From Dendrosporobacter quercicolus (GTDB lineage: Bacteria > Bacillota > Negativicutes > DSM-1736 > Dendrosporobacteraceae): DNA of 64,000 nucleotides. The translations under genes and the position numbers were made by a program. Shown here one piece after another: positions 57,381 through 64,000 of the stretch. The notes beneath the pieces are model-generated. The model saw only the letters and a list, made by a program, of their open reading frames with translations. It had not been told where the DNA came from and made no database searches. The stretch covers positions 1,110,794 to 1,174,793 of the forward strand of contig NZ_FNHB01000001.1 of assembly GCF_900104455.1 (NCBI RefSeq), given 5' to 3'. Positions within the stretch are counted from its first letter, which is position 1. Each line of letters begins with the position of its first letter.

Positions 57381-59150
57381 TCAGATGTTTGCGACGGTCT
57401 GCCGTAAACGCCAGCTGCCCGCTTTTTGCTGTTCGTCCCACAGCTTTTTATATAAGCCGTCCGCCGCCAATAGCTCGCTGTGTGTTCCGGCCTGTTGCAC
57501 ATGGCCTTCGTTCAGCACGATAATCTGGTCGGCGTTCTGCACGCTGCGCAGCCGGTGAGCAATGACAATCACCGTCTTGTTTTGCACGAGAGCATCGATA
57601 GCCTGCTGGATCAGCACCTCGTTTTCCGGGTCCAGCGACGCGGTGGCTTCATCCAGCAGCACGATGGGCGCGTTCTTGAGCAGCGCCCGGGCGATACTGA
57701 TGCGCTGCTTCTCCCCGCCGGACAGGGTGCTGCCGCCTTCGCCCACCATGGTATCGTAGCCGTTAGGCAGGGCGTTGATGAAGTCATGGCAGGCGGCCAG
57801 TTTGGCAGCCTGGATCACTTCCTCCCGGGTGGCGCCCTCCCTGCCCATACGGATGTTGGCCTCGATGGTGTCGTGAAAAAGGTACACATCCTGGAAAACC
57901 ATACTCACATCGCTCAGCACATCGTCCGGAGAAAGGCACGTAACCGGCACCCCGCCGATGGTGATGCTGCCTGAGCCGGCGTCCCAAAACCGCGCAATCA
58001 GCCGGGTGATGGTGCTTTTGCCGCTGCCGGAAGGGCCGACCAAGGCGGTGAGGCTGTGTTGCGGGATATCAAGAGAAATATTGTGCAGGACTTCTTTATT
58101 ACCATAACCAAAGCTGACATTCTTAAAGCAGATAGCAGCGCCGGAGGGCTTCCCGGCGCCCTCCGCATAAGGCAAGGGCGTTTCGCTCATCACCTCATTG
58201 ATGCGGTCGGTACAGTGGTTCAGCCGGGTGATGTTCACCAGCATCATCATAAAACTCATGATGGGGTTATACAGGTTCAGCGCCAGCAGCAAAAACACCA
58301 CAAGGGTGAGCGGGGCAAGGCTGCCGTTCAACATCAACCAGACGCCAAAGCCCATCACCACGGCGGTGCCGGCGTTCAACACCGCCCGGGCCAGCATGCC
58401 GACCGGCGCGCTGGCCTTTTCCATGGCGATGCTCCTTTGGCGCAAAGCATCGCAGGAGGCCCGCAGGCTGCGGTACATCTCATCCGTCTGGTTGAAGGCC
58501 TTCAAGGTCTGGATGCCGCCCACATACTCCAAAATGCGGGCAGTGTTGTCCTGCTGTGCATTCAGCAGATCGGTGTTTTTGCGGTTTAGCCGCCGGTAGG
58601 CGACCACCGCAAAGGGAATGGACAGTGGAATGACCACAAGAGTGGCCAGTGTCATCCGCCAGTCGAACACGGTGAGCACGATAAGGGCCATACTCATCCG
58701 GGCGGCGATTACCGCTACTTTGGGCATCAGGGTGTCGTTATTGCTTTCCACCGTCTCATAATCCCGCAGCAGAACCGTAGTCAAATCGCCCGCGTCCCGC
58801 CGGTTGTAAAATCCCATGGGCAGGCGGCGCAGCTGCTCGCCCATAGCCATACGGGCTTTACGCACCACCTCGGCAAAGCCGGCACAGGAAATCATATAGC
58901 TTTTGCGGGCCACAAAGTAGTAAATGACAGCCTGAACAGCCAAAGCGCCGCATAAAATCAATAGGCCCGTTGTAGGGATGGGCGCACCCGGAATAATGAT
59001 GGGACGAAACAGCAGGAACACCGCAATAACCATAATGGCGTAGGGAATGGCCGAAACATAATTGTCCAAGAACATCCACAGGCATAGCTTTGCCGAGTGG
59101 CCGGGGTGGCCCAGCGTGATTTTTTGGAACCAGGCTTTGAATCTACGCAT
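57381..59150 (-). CDS. ABC half-transporter of the YbtPQ/IrtAB siderophore-importer type (subunit 2)
   Basis: About 589 residues: six membrane helices (1-320) and an ATPase domain with Walker A GPSGSGKST, signature STLSGGEKQRISIARALL and Walker B IVLLDEATASLDPENE. The DEATAxxDPEN form is typical of exporter-fold ABC proteins that import siderophores (YbtP/YbtQ, IrtA/IrtB). ATG 59150 overlaps the stop of the partner gene by eight bases, so the 54-codon upstream extension is rejected. It works with 59143-60966. It lies downstream of ECF transporter genes and a TonB receptor. Export of a compound remains possible. Confidence 0.88.
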   Translation of the reverse strand: MRRFKAWFQKITLGHPGHSAKLCLWMFLDNYVSAIPYAIMVIAVFLLFRPIIIPGAPIPTTGLLILCGALAVQAVIYYFVARKSYMISCAGFAEVVRKARMAMGEQLRRLPMGFYNRRDAGDLTTVLLRDYETVESNNDTLMPKVAVIAARMSMALIVLTVFDWRMTLATLVVIPLSIPFAVVAYRRLNRKNTDLLNAQQDNTARILEYVGGIQTLKAFNQTDEMYRSLRASCDALRQRSIAMEKASAPVGMLARAVLNAGTAVVMGFGVWLMLNGSLAPLTLVVFLLLALNLYNPIMSFMMMLVNITRLNHCTDRINEVMSETPLPYAEGAGKPSGAAICFKNVSFGYGNKEVLHNISLDIPQHSLTALVGPSGSGKSTITRLIARFWDAGSGSITIGGVPVTCLSPDDVLSDVSMVFQDVYLFHDTIEANIRMGREGATREEVIQAAKLAACHDFINALPNGYDTMVGEGGSTLSGGEKQRISIARALLKNAPIVLLDEATASLDPENEVLIQQAIDALVQNKTVIVIAHRLRSVQNADQIIVLNEGHVQQAGTHSELLAADGLYKKLWDEQQKAGSWRLRQTVANI

Positions 59151-60966
59151 GACAGGCCGCCTCCTTTCGCAGGGTTTTCCGAATGCGCCAAGTGTCCCGC
59201 CGTTCGTTGGCGTCCACCATCCGGCGGTAGGCGGCGCTGCTTGCCAGCAGGCTTCCGTGGGTTCCGGATGCCATGAGGCGGCCATTGTCCAGCACCAAAA
59301 TCTGGTCGGCATTTTCGATGGTTTTCAGCCGGTGGGCAATAATGAGCACGGTTTTGCCCTCGGCAAGTTTCGCAAAGGCTTCCTGAATCAGGCTTTCATT
59401 CTCGGCGTCGGCGTAGGCGGTGGCTTCATCCAACAGGATGATGGGCGGTTTTTTGAGGAACACCCGGGCGATGGCGATGCGCTGTTTTTCCCCGCCGGAA
59501 AGATAGGCGTTGTCCTCTCCAATGACGGTATCGTACCCCATTGGCAAGGCCATGATAACATCGTGGATGGCCGCTGCCTTGGCTGCCGCCTCCACCTCGG
59601 CCCGGGTGGCCTCCGAGTTGCCCATGCGGATATTGCCCTCCACCGTATCACGGAACAGCACAGAGTCCTGAAACACATAGCCTACGTTCTCCATCAGCTT
59701 TCCGGGGGCGATGTCCTTGATATCCACCCCGCCGATGGTAATGCGGCCGGCCTGAGGCTCGTAAAAGCGCAGCAGTAATTGCGCCACGGTAGATTTGCCG
59801 CCTCCCGACGGCCCTACAAGGCCGGTGATGGTATTCTGGCGCAAAGCAAAGCTGATGTCATTCACTGCCATAAGGCCGTCCTCGTTATAGGAAAACTGCA
59901 CATGATCAAAGGTGATATCGCAGCTTTGCGGCAACACAGAGCTGGTTGGGGCAGCTATTTCTTTTTCAGCCAATATTTTGTCGATGCGGGCCACGCCGAT
60001 GGCAATGTTTTTTGTGGAGAGAGCCAAGGCCATCATATTTTCCAGCGGTTCCTTGAGGCCCGCGCCCACTAGGAAAAACAGCAGCAACAAAGGCAAAAAG
60101 TCGGTGTACGAGCTTGCATTCAGTCCGATAAGCAGGCCTGCCGGTAAAATGAGCAGCAGTTGCGCTCCCATAGCGGCAAAATACACCCCCATGCGGGGCG
60201 CGAAGAAATAGGCGGCCCGCTTCACAGCAGCGGAGAAATCGTCGATGCTTTTGCCCAGGCGCCCAAAGGCCGACAGCGTGCGGTTGAATACTTTGATCAC
60301 CGGCATGCCGTGCACATACTCCACGATGGTGCCGTTCATGGCTTCTCTGGTTTCGTGCATATCCAGCTGCGTTTTTGCGCCTTTGGGGTTTTTCAGGCCG
60401 GCAGACAGGACCACGATGCAGATGACAAGGGGGAAAATGGTGCACAGGGCCAGCCGCCAGTCCATGATAAACAGGTAGGCCAGGGTGAAAACAGGCAGGG
60501 CAATGGCGGAGACTGTATCGGCGATGTTGTGGGCGATGAACTCTTCTATCTGCTCCACATCGTCCTGCACCACTTTTTTCAGTGCCCCTTGCGTGGTGCC
60601 GGTAAAATATCCCGCTGGTAATCGGGATAGCTTTTCCATCAGCTGCACCCGCAGTTCGTACAGGATGTTATAGGCGGCCCGGTGGGAAAGGCTGCTGCTG
60701 GCAAAGCCGAAACCCCCGTAGGCCACAGCCGCAACGGCGGTGGTTCCTACCAGCCAAAGTACGGTAGACATGGGAATGGCCGATAAATTGTGGTAGTGCA
60801 GCACGATTTGCCGCAGCAGGCCGTAGATCGTGAAAAAAGGTACCAGACGGGCCGCCGCGGCCAGCACACTCAGCGCGCAGGCTCCGGTGAGCTGCCCCTT
60901 GCGGCTTCCAGCCAGCTCCATCAGGCGGAACAAGCCCGCTTTGGCTTTGGGTTCTTTATGTTTCAT
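59143..60966 (-). CDS. ABC half-transporter of the YbtPQ/IrtAB type (subunit 1)
   Basis: About 607 residues with six membrane helices and an ATPase domain: Walker A GPSGGGKST, signature AYLSGGEKQRIAIARVFL, Walker B IILLDEATAYADAENE. Both subunits keep the catalytic Glu, unlike the drug-exporter pair at 8262-11811. GGGGAGAA precedes ATG 60966 (MKHKEPKAKAGLFRLMELAG); the longer ORF start overlaps the upstream ATPase gene. It is 28 bases after the ECF ATPase gene. This pair, EcfT, a double ATPase and an S component form a recurrent operon in Firmicutes thought to serve metal-chelate or related uptake. Confidence 0.88.
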   Translation of the reverse strand: MKHKEPKAKAGLFRLMELAGSRKGQLTGACALSVLAAAARLVPFFTIYGLLRQIVLHYHNLSAIPMSTVLWLVGTTAVAAVAYGGFGFASSSLSHRAAYNILYELRVQLMEKLSRLPAGYFTGTTQGALKKVVQDDVEQIEEFIAHNIADTVSAIALPVFTLAYLFIMDWRLALCTIFPLVICIVVLSAGLKNPKGAKTQLDMHETREAMNGTIVEYVHGMPVIKVFNRTLSAFGRLGKSIDDFSAAVKRAAYFFAPRMGVYFAAMGAQLLLILPAGLLIGLNASSYTDFLPLLLLFFLVGAGLKEPLENMMALALSTKNIAIGVARIDKILAEKEIAAPTSSVLPQSCDITFDHVQFSYNEDGLMAVNDISFALRQNTITGLVGPSGGGKSTVAQLLLRFYEPQAGRITIGGVDIKDIAPGKLMENVGYVFQDSVLFRDTVEGNIRMGNSEATRAEVEAAAKAAAIHDVIMALPMGYDTVIGEDNAYLSGGEKQRIAIARVFLKKPPIILLDEATAYADAENESLIQEAFAKLAEGKTVLIIAHRLKTIENADQILVLDNGRLMASGTHGSLLASSAAYRRMVDANERRDTWRIRKTLRKEAACHA

Positions 60967-60994
60967 GCAATTTCTCCCCTTGACAATGGCTGAC

Positions 60995-62371
60995 TCAAAG
61001 TTGGATGATAAAGTCCGCCGTCTTATTGATAAACTCGATATCATGGGTGACCACCACAATGGTTTGCCCCTTTGCCGCATTATGCCGCAGCAGCGTGGAT
61101 ATCCGGTGCATATTCATGGCGTCCAGCCCGCTGGTGGGTTCGTCCAGCAAAAGCAGCTGTTTACCTGAAAGCGCACTGATACCAACTAAAAGCCGCTGTT
61201 TTTGCCCACCCGAAAGAGAAAGCGGATGGGCATGCTTTTTTTGCAGCAGGTCCAGTTTGGCAAGTACCCCATATATTTTTTCGCTATTCTGCCCAGGCAC
61301 ATCAATCAGAAATTCCTTCTCCACCTGGTTTGAAAAAAGCTGGTTGTTTCCATTTTGCTCCAGCAAGAACGACTGCCTGATTCGTCCGCCTTTTGAAAGG
61401 GCCTTTCCGCCAAAGAAAATTTCTCCCGATGCGGGTTTGTGCAAGCCCGCGATAATGCGCAAAAGGGTAGTTTTGCCCCTGCCGTTTTCGCCCAGAATAG
61501 CCGTCACCTTTGCATTGGGTATTTTCAGGTTCAGGCCGTTGAAAATAGAGCTGCCCTTGTATACAAAGCAAAGGTTCTTTCCTTCGCAAAAAATACCGTC
61601 CTCTGTTGGCGAATCATAATTAAGTTGCAGCATTGGCGCCTCAAAAGAACGCAGGCCCATGCGCAGCAGTGTTTCCTCCCCCAGCGCCAAAATCTCCGCG
61701 CGGGTAAAAGCGGTGTGTAGCTCACCGTCGACCATATAGATGGCCCGGTCAAAGCTCTCCTTTACATAGTGAAAGCGATGTTCCGACAGAATGATGGTGA
61801 CGCCCAGACCTTTCAGTTCTGTCAGGATTTCCCCCAGTTTCAGGATGCTTGCCGGGTCCAAATTGGCAGAAGGTTCGTCCAGCACCAGCACCTCGGGCGA
61901 AAGCATGCACACCGACGCGACGGCAATTTTTTGTTTCTCGCCCGCCGACATGGTGAACAGGCTTTTTTCATACAGACCTTCCAGCTGTAACAGCCGGTTC
62001 AGCTCAGCCAGCTTTTCCAGAATCAAGCCCGGCGGCAGGGCGCGCTGCTCTGCCCCCAACACAATTTCATCATGGCCTTTGGTGGTAAAAAACTGGGTCT
62101 CCGGGTCCTGAAAAACGCTGCCGATCCGCAGGGATTTTTCCCTGATGGGCAGGCTGGTCATATTTTCACCGCCGAAGGTGTATTTCCCCGCCAGCTTTCC
62201 GGGGTAAAACTCGGGGCACAGCCCGTTCAAAACACGGGTCAAGGCGGTTTTTCCGCAGCCGCTGCCACCACACAGCAGCACAAATTCCCCTTTTTGTATT
62301 TCCAGGTTGATGTTTTGCAGAGTGGCCTTTTTCTGTCCCTCATACCAAAACGATATGCCTTCCAGCTTCAT
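60995..62371 (-). CDS. ECF transporter double ATPase (EcfA1A2-like fusion)
   Basis: About 458 residues with two ABC domains in one chain. First: Walker A CGGSGCGKTAL, FTMSAGEKQKIAVASV, VLVLDEPSANLDP, and ILSEHR. Second (from about 265): Walker A GENGRGKTTL, LSLSGGQKQRLLVGISAL, LLLLDEPTSGLDA, VTHD. These are typical of energy-coupling-factor ATPases. ATG 62371 forms an ATGA overlap with the ecfT stop and has GGAGG five bases ahead. It powers the EcfT/S-component complex in the inner membrane. Confidence 0.93.
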   Translation of the reverse strand: MKLEGISFWYEGQKKATLQNINLEIQKGEFVLLCGGSGCGKTALTRVLNGLCPEFYPGKLAGKYTFGGENMTSLPIREKSLRIGSVFQDPETQFFTTKGHDEIVLGAEQRALPPGLILEKLAELNRLLQLEGLYEKSLFTMSAGEKQKIAVASVCMLSPEVLVLDEPSANLDPASILKLGEILTELKGLGVTIILSEHRFHYVKESFDRAIYMVDGELHTAFTRAEILALGEETLLRMGLRSFEAPMLQLNYDSPTEDGIFCEGKNLCFVYKGSSIFNGLNLKIPNAKVTAILGENGRGKTTLLRIIAGLHKPASGEIFFGGKALSKGGRIRQSFLLEQNGNNQLFSNQVEKEFLIDVPGQNSEKIYGVLAKLDLLQKKHAHPLSLSGGQKQRLLVGISALSGKQLLLLDEPTSGLDAMNMHRISTLLRHNAAKGQTIVVVTHDIEFINKTADFIIQL

Positions 62372-63087
62372 AAATACCTCCAAAGCAGCAGTGCGCCATA
62401 AAACCAGAGCAACACCGCAAACGCCGCGTAATCCCTCGCCTTAGCCCCCAAATCCCGCACACAGGTTGCGGTGCCGCCCATCCCCACGCCTCTTGTGGCG
62501 AGGGCCGCGGCCAGGTCGTCGGCTATGCGCGAAAGGCGCGATAAAAAGGGCAACAGGTAGTATTGGCTGCTTCTTGCCGGATGCAGCAGGATGCTCTGCA
62601 ACCGGAAGCCGTCGCCTCGGAACAAGGAGGCCCGGCGCATGGCTACAAAGGTTTCGCCAAGGGCCGGAATGAACCGAAACAGGCTGGCAATGCCAATGGC
62701 GACAGACTTGGGCAATTTTATGCGCAGCAGCACCGACATGAACTCGCCGCTGCTGATGCGTGAAAGGATATACACATAGCCCAGAACCGGAATCACCCTT
62801 TGCCCCAGTACTCCAACCAGGGTAAGCTCCATACCAAATAACGACGCAGGGTTTCGTATAACGATTTGCGCCCCGGAAAAAGCTAGAAGATAGAACACCA
62901 GAAATTGCCCACACAGCATAACAGCACGGTGAAAATGCCTTTCCAACAGCAGCGCCGTGGCGGAAAGTCCAAGCAAGCACAGAATTTCGCCCGTCTGGTA
63001 AAACAAGGGGAACGCCAAAACGTTAAGGCCAAACCCCAGCAGGATAATCCTTGCATCCAGCGTGGTTGACCGGCTTTTATTGGGCAT
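62368..63087 (-). CDS. ecfT: ECF transporter transmembrane protein EcfT
   Basis: 239 residues with six or so hydrophobic segments. The coupling region contains SLFRFIPALGETFVAMRRAS and LATRGVGMGG, corresponding to the ARG/ARR-type motifs by which EcfT contacts the ATPases (here MRRA and ATRG). It overlaps the S-component gene by 11 bases and the ATPase gene by 4. Confidence 0.9.
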   Translation of the reverse strand: MPNKSRSTTLDARIILLGFGLNVLAFPLFYQTGEILCLLGLSATALLLERHFHRAVMLCGQFLVFYLLAFSGAQIVIRNPASLFGMELTLVGVLGQRVIPVLGYVYILSRISSGEFMSVLLRIKLPKSVAIGIASLFRFIPALGETFVAMRRASLFRGDGFRLQSILLHPARSSQYYLLPFLSRLSRIADDLAAALATRGVGMGGTATCVRDLGAKARDYAAFAVLLWFYGALLLWRYL

Positions 63088-63694
63088 TGTCCGCTGCGAC
63101 TCCCGCCGGGATAAAGTATTTTTTCATTGCCTTTTTACCAAGCCAAAAGCCTGCTAAACCGCCGATAATGGTAACAGCCACGCCCGCCAGGTTCAGCGGA
63201 ACGGACAACATGGTGGCGGCTGCATTATCGATGGCGATTTTTGCGGTTGTTTCATCCATGCCCGTCTTCAAGTAGGTGTTTAAAACAGCATCGCGGAACA
63301 GGCCAAACATGAAGATGTTTTTCAGCCCCACTGCCGACCACAGCAGGATATAAGGGATTACCTGGCGGCGTTGGGATTGATAGCCGCCCTTCAGCAGGAC
63401 AAGCTCACAAATCAGCCCCGCCGCCAGCATAAATACAAATAAATGAAGGTTTCCCACTACCAAATAGAACAGGGCAAATAAAGCGTTTGTAGTGAACAGT
63501 GTTCCAGATGCCCTTGATTTAGCGATCATCAGCACATAAGCGGGCCCGCAAATAAGCGCGGTAACGCCTGCGTGTAATACAATACTCAGCTGCTGGTGGG
63601 CAAACACCGGCATAATACCGATCAGATAAATGACAAACATGGCAAGGCTCAATAAAATTGTGCTAAAAAATTGTTTCAGATTCATTTTTGTCAT
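63077..63694 (-). CDS. MptD/Trep_Strep-family ECF S component
   Basis: 205 residues with six membrane segments: TILLSLAMFVIYLIGIMPVF, HAGVTALICGPAYVLMIAKS, LFALFYLVVGNLHLFVFMLA and GVAVTIIGGLAGFWLGKKAM. The layout and the NLHLFVFMLAAGLICELVL text fit the MptD/TIGR02185 family of substrate-binding S components. AGGAG precedes ATG 63694. It is the first gene of an operon that continues through two ABC half-transporters (to 57381). Ligand unknown; the neighbouring TonB receptor suggests a metal chelate. Confidence 0.85.
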   Translation of the reverse strand: MTKMNLKQFFSTILLSLAMFVIYLIGIMPVFAHQQLSIVLHAGVTALICGPAYVLMIAKSRASGTLFTTNALFALFYLVVGNLHLFVFMLAAGLICELVLLKGGYQSQRRQVIPYILLWSAVGLKNIFMFGLFRDAVLNTYLKTGMDETTAKIAIDNAAATMLSVPLNLAGVAVTIIGGLAGFWLGKKAMKKYFIPAGVAADNAQ

Positions 63695-63721
63695 AGGAAA
63701 CTCCTTTTGTTTTCAATGCGA

Positions 63722-63890
63722 GCTAGGGCCTGTCTTCAAACTGTCAAAACGGCCACTGACGGCGCTTTTTGCGCCATACTTCGTTAAAACTTCTTGAAAT
63801 AAGAACCATTATTCCGGCGAAGTTTTGCCTTGTCTGGCACAAAAATCACTCGCCATTGACCATTCCGCTAGTTTGAAGACACACCCTAGC
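63722..63890. mobile_element. MITE-like element with 21-bp terminal inverted repeats
   Basis: GCTAGGGCCTGTCTTCAAAC at 63722 and its counterpart ending ACACCCTAGC at 63890 are inverted repeats matching at 19 of 21 bases. The outermost CTAG on each side could be a four-base target duplication of the kind made by IS5-group elements. The 127-base interior carries no ORF. It sits between the TonB receptor gene and the ECF operon, where it may supply or break a promoter. Confidence 0.75.
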
Positions 63891-63908
63891 GAGTTGAATC
63901 TCTGTCGT

Positions 63909-64000
63909 TTAAAGCTGCATGGTCGCCGACAGCTTAACGGTGCGGGGGCCGCCTAAGGTGGCAAAGCTCTCGAAGCCGTACATAAGACCTTCCCAGTAAT
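63909..64000 (-). CDS. TonB-dependent receptor, last 29 residues (cut by window edge)
   Basis: On the minus strand the frame reads YWEGLMYGFESFATLGGPRT followed by VKLSATMQL and TAA at 63909-63911. The end TLGxPRTVKLSATMQL is the same as in the receptors ending at 462 and 8015, with a different sequence before it. It is therefore a third paralogue of this receptor family, placed directly upstream of the ECF/ABC operon in the same orientation. Confidence 0.9.
   Translation of the reverse strand, partial: YWEGLMYGFESFATLGGPRTVKLSATMQL

Noticed and set aside
57166-57441. 91-codon minus-strand frame at the end of the ABC operon
   Set aside because: It overlaps the ABC gene in another frame, has no ribosome site and no recognisable motif; only noted as part of a gene-free stretch.

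Overview
The window looks like a chromosomal segment of an outer-membrane-bearing Firmicute (Negativicutes, Sporomusaceae-like). The evidence is TonB-dependent outer-membrane receptors at both ends and at 5775-8015, standing beside typically Firmicute genes: AdaA-type repair, YtxH/CsbD/YkuD small proteins, perfect Bacillus-type Fur boxes (7-1-7), strong AGGAGG ribosome sites and TTGACA/TATAAT promoters. No rRNA, tRNA, CRISPR array or intact IS transposase was seen. The taxonomic call is inference.

Layout. (1) 1-8150: a partly decayed catechol-siderophore locus. Two nearly identical TonB receptor copies (one cut by the window start) flank a minus-strand group of 2,3-dihydroxybenzoate-AMP ligase, stand-alone aryl carrier protein, an MbtH stub and a 2,3-dihydroxybenzoate decarboxylase-like enzyme. 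Debris of a FecE-type ATPase and of another receptor lies between them, with an AraC regulator and at least three Fur boxes. (2) 8262-12480: MarR-controlled heterodimeric ABC exporter. (3) 12604-19300: branched-chain-amino-acid-type ABC uptake operon (binding protein, LivHMGF) continuing into an ATC-hydrolase-family protein and a nitroreductase, with a wrecked second nitroreductase upstream. (4) 19346-25481: MarR regulator, CPA2 antiporter, ACR3/SBF-type transporter, AdaA-like protein, small membrane protein, L,D-transpeptidase. (5) 25482-26435: no recognisable gene. (6) 26489-35577: envelope-stress island with an OmlA-like protein, several tiny envelope proteins (SYLF stub, lmo0937-type, DUF948-like, YtxH, LapA, CsbD), an NtrC-type regulator and an NtrB-like kinase, GlsB/YeaQ protein and a lipoprotein. 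A textbook sigma-54 promoter plus an upstream palindrome precedes csbD. A probable small RNA unit lies at 34441-34608. (7) 35659-39426: UvrD-like helicase and glycerol dehydrogenase. (8) 39493-45905: surface-sugar operon (GtrA, GT2, epimerase, nucleotide-sugar dehydrogenase, GT39) with a divergent LysR gene. (9) 46449-57380: mixed accessory region with AraC, flavin reductase, oleate hydratase, LysR/DMT pair, MarR/cyclase pair, two methyltransferases, and pseudogenes of a methyltransferase and an aminoglycoside phosphotransferase. (10) 57381-64000: an operon of ECF S component, EcfT, double EcfA ATPase and two ABC half-transporters of the YbtPQ/IrtAB type, separated from a third TonB receptor by a MITE-like element.

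How the parts fit. The two ends are iron or siderophore acquisition loci: Fur boxes and AraC-type activator repeats control the left receptor, and the right receptor sits next to an inner-membrane importer. The middle holds a sigma-54 two-component stress system, which I consider the most interesting candidate for an undescribed module. Many short remnants show that the region is being rearranged and decays by small frameshifts.
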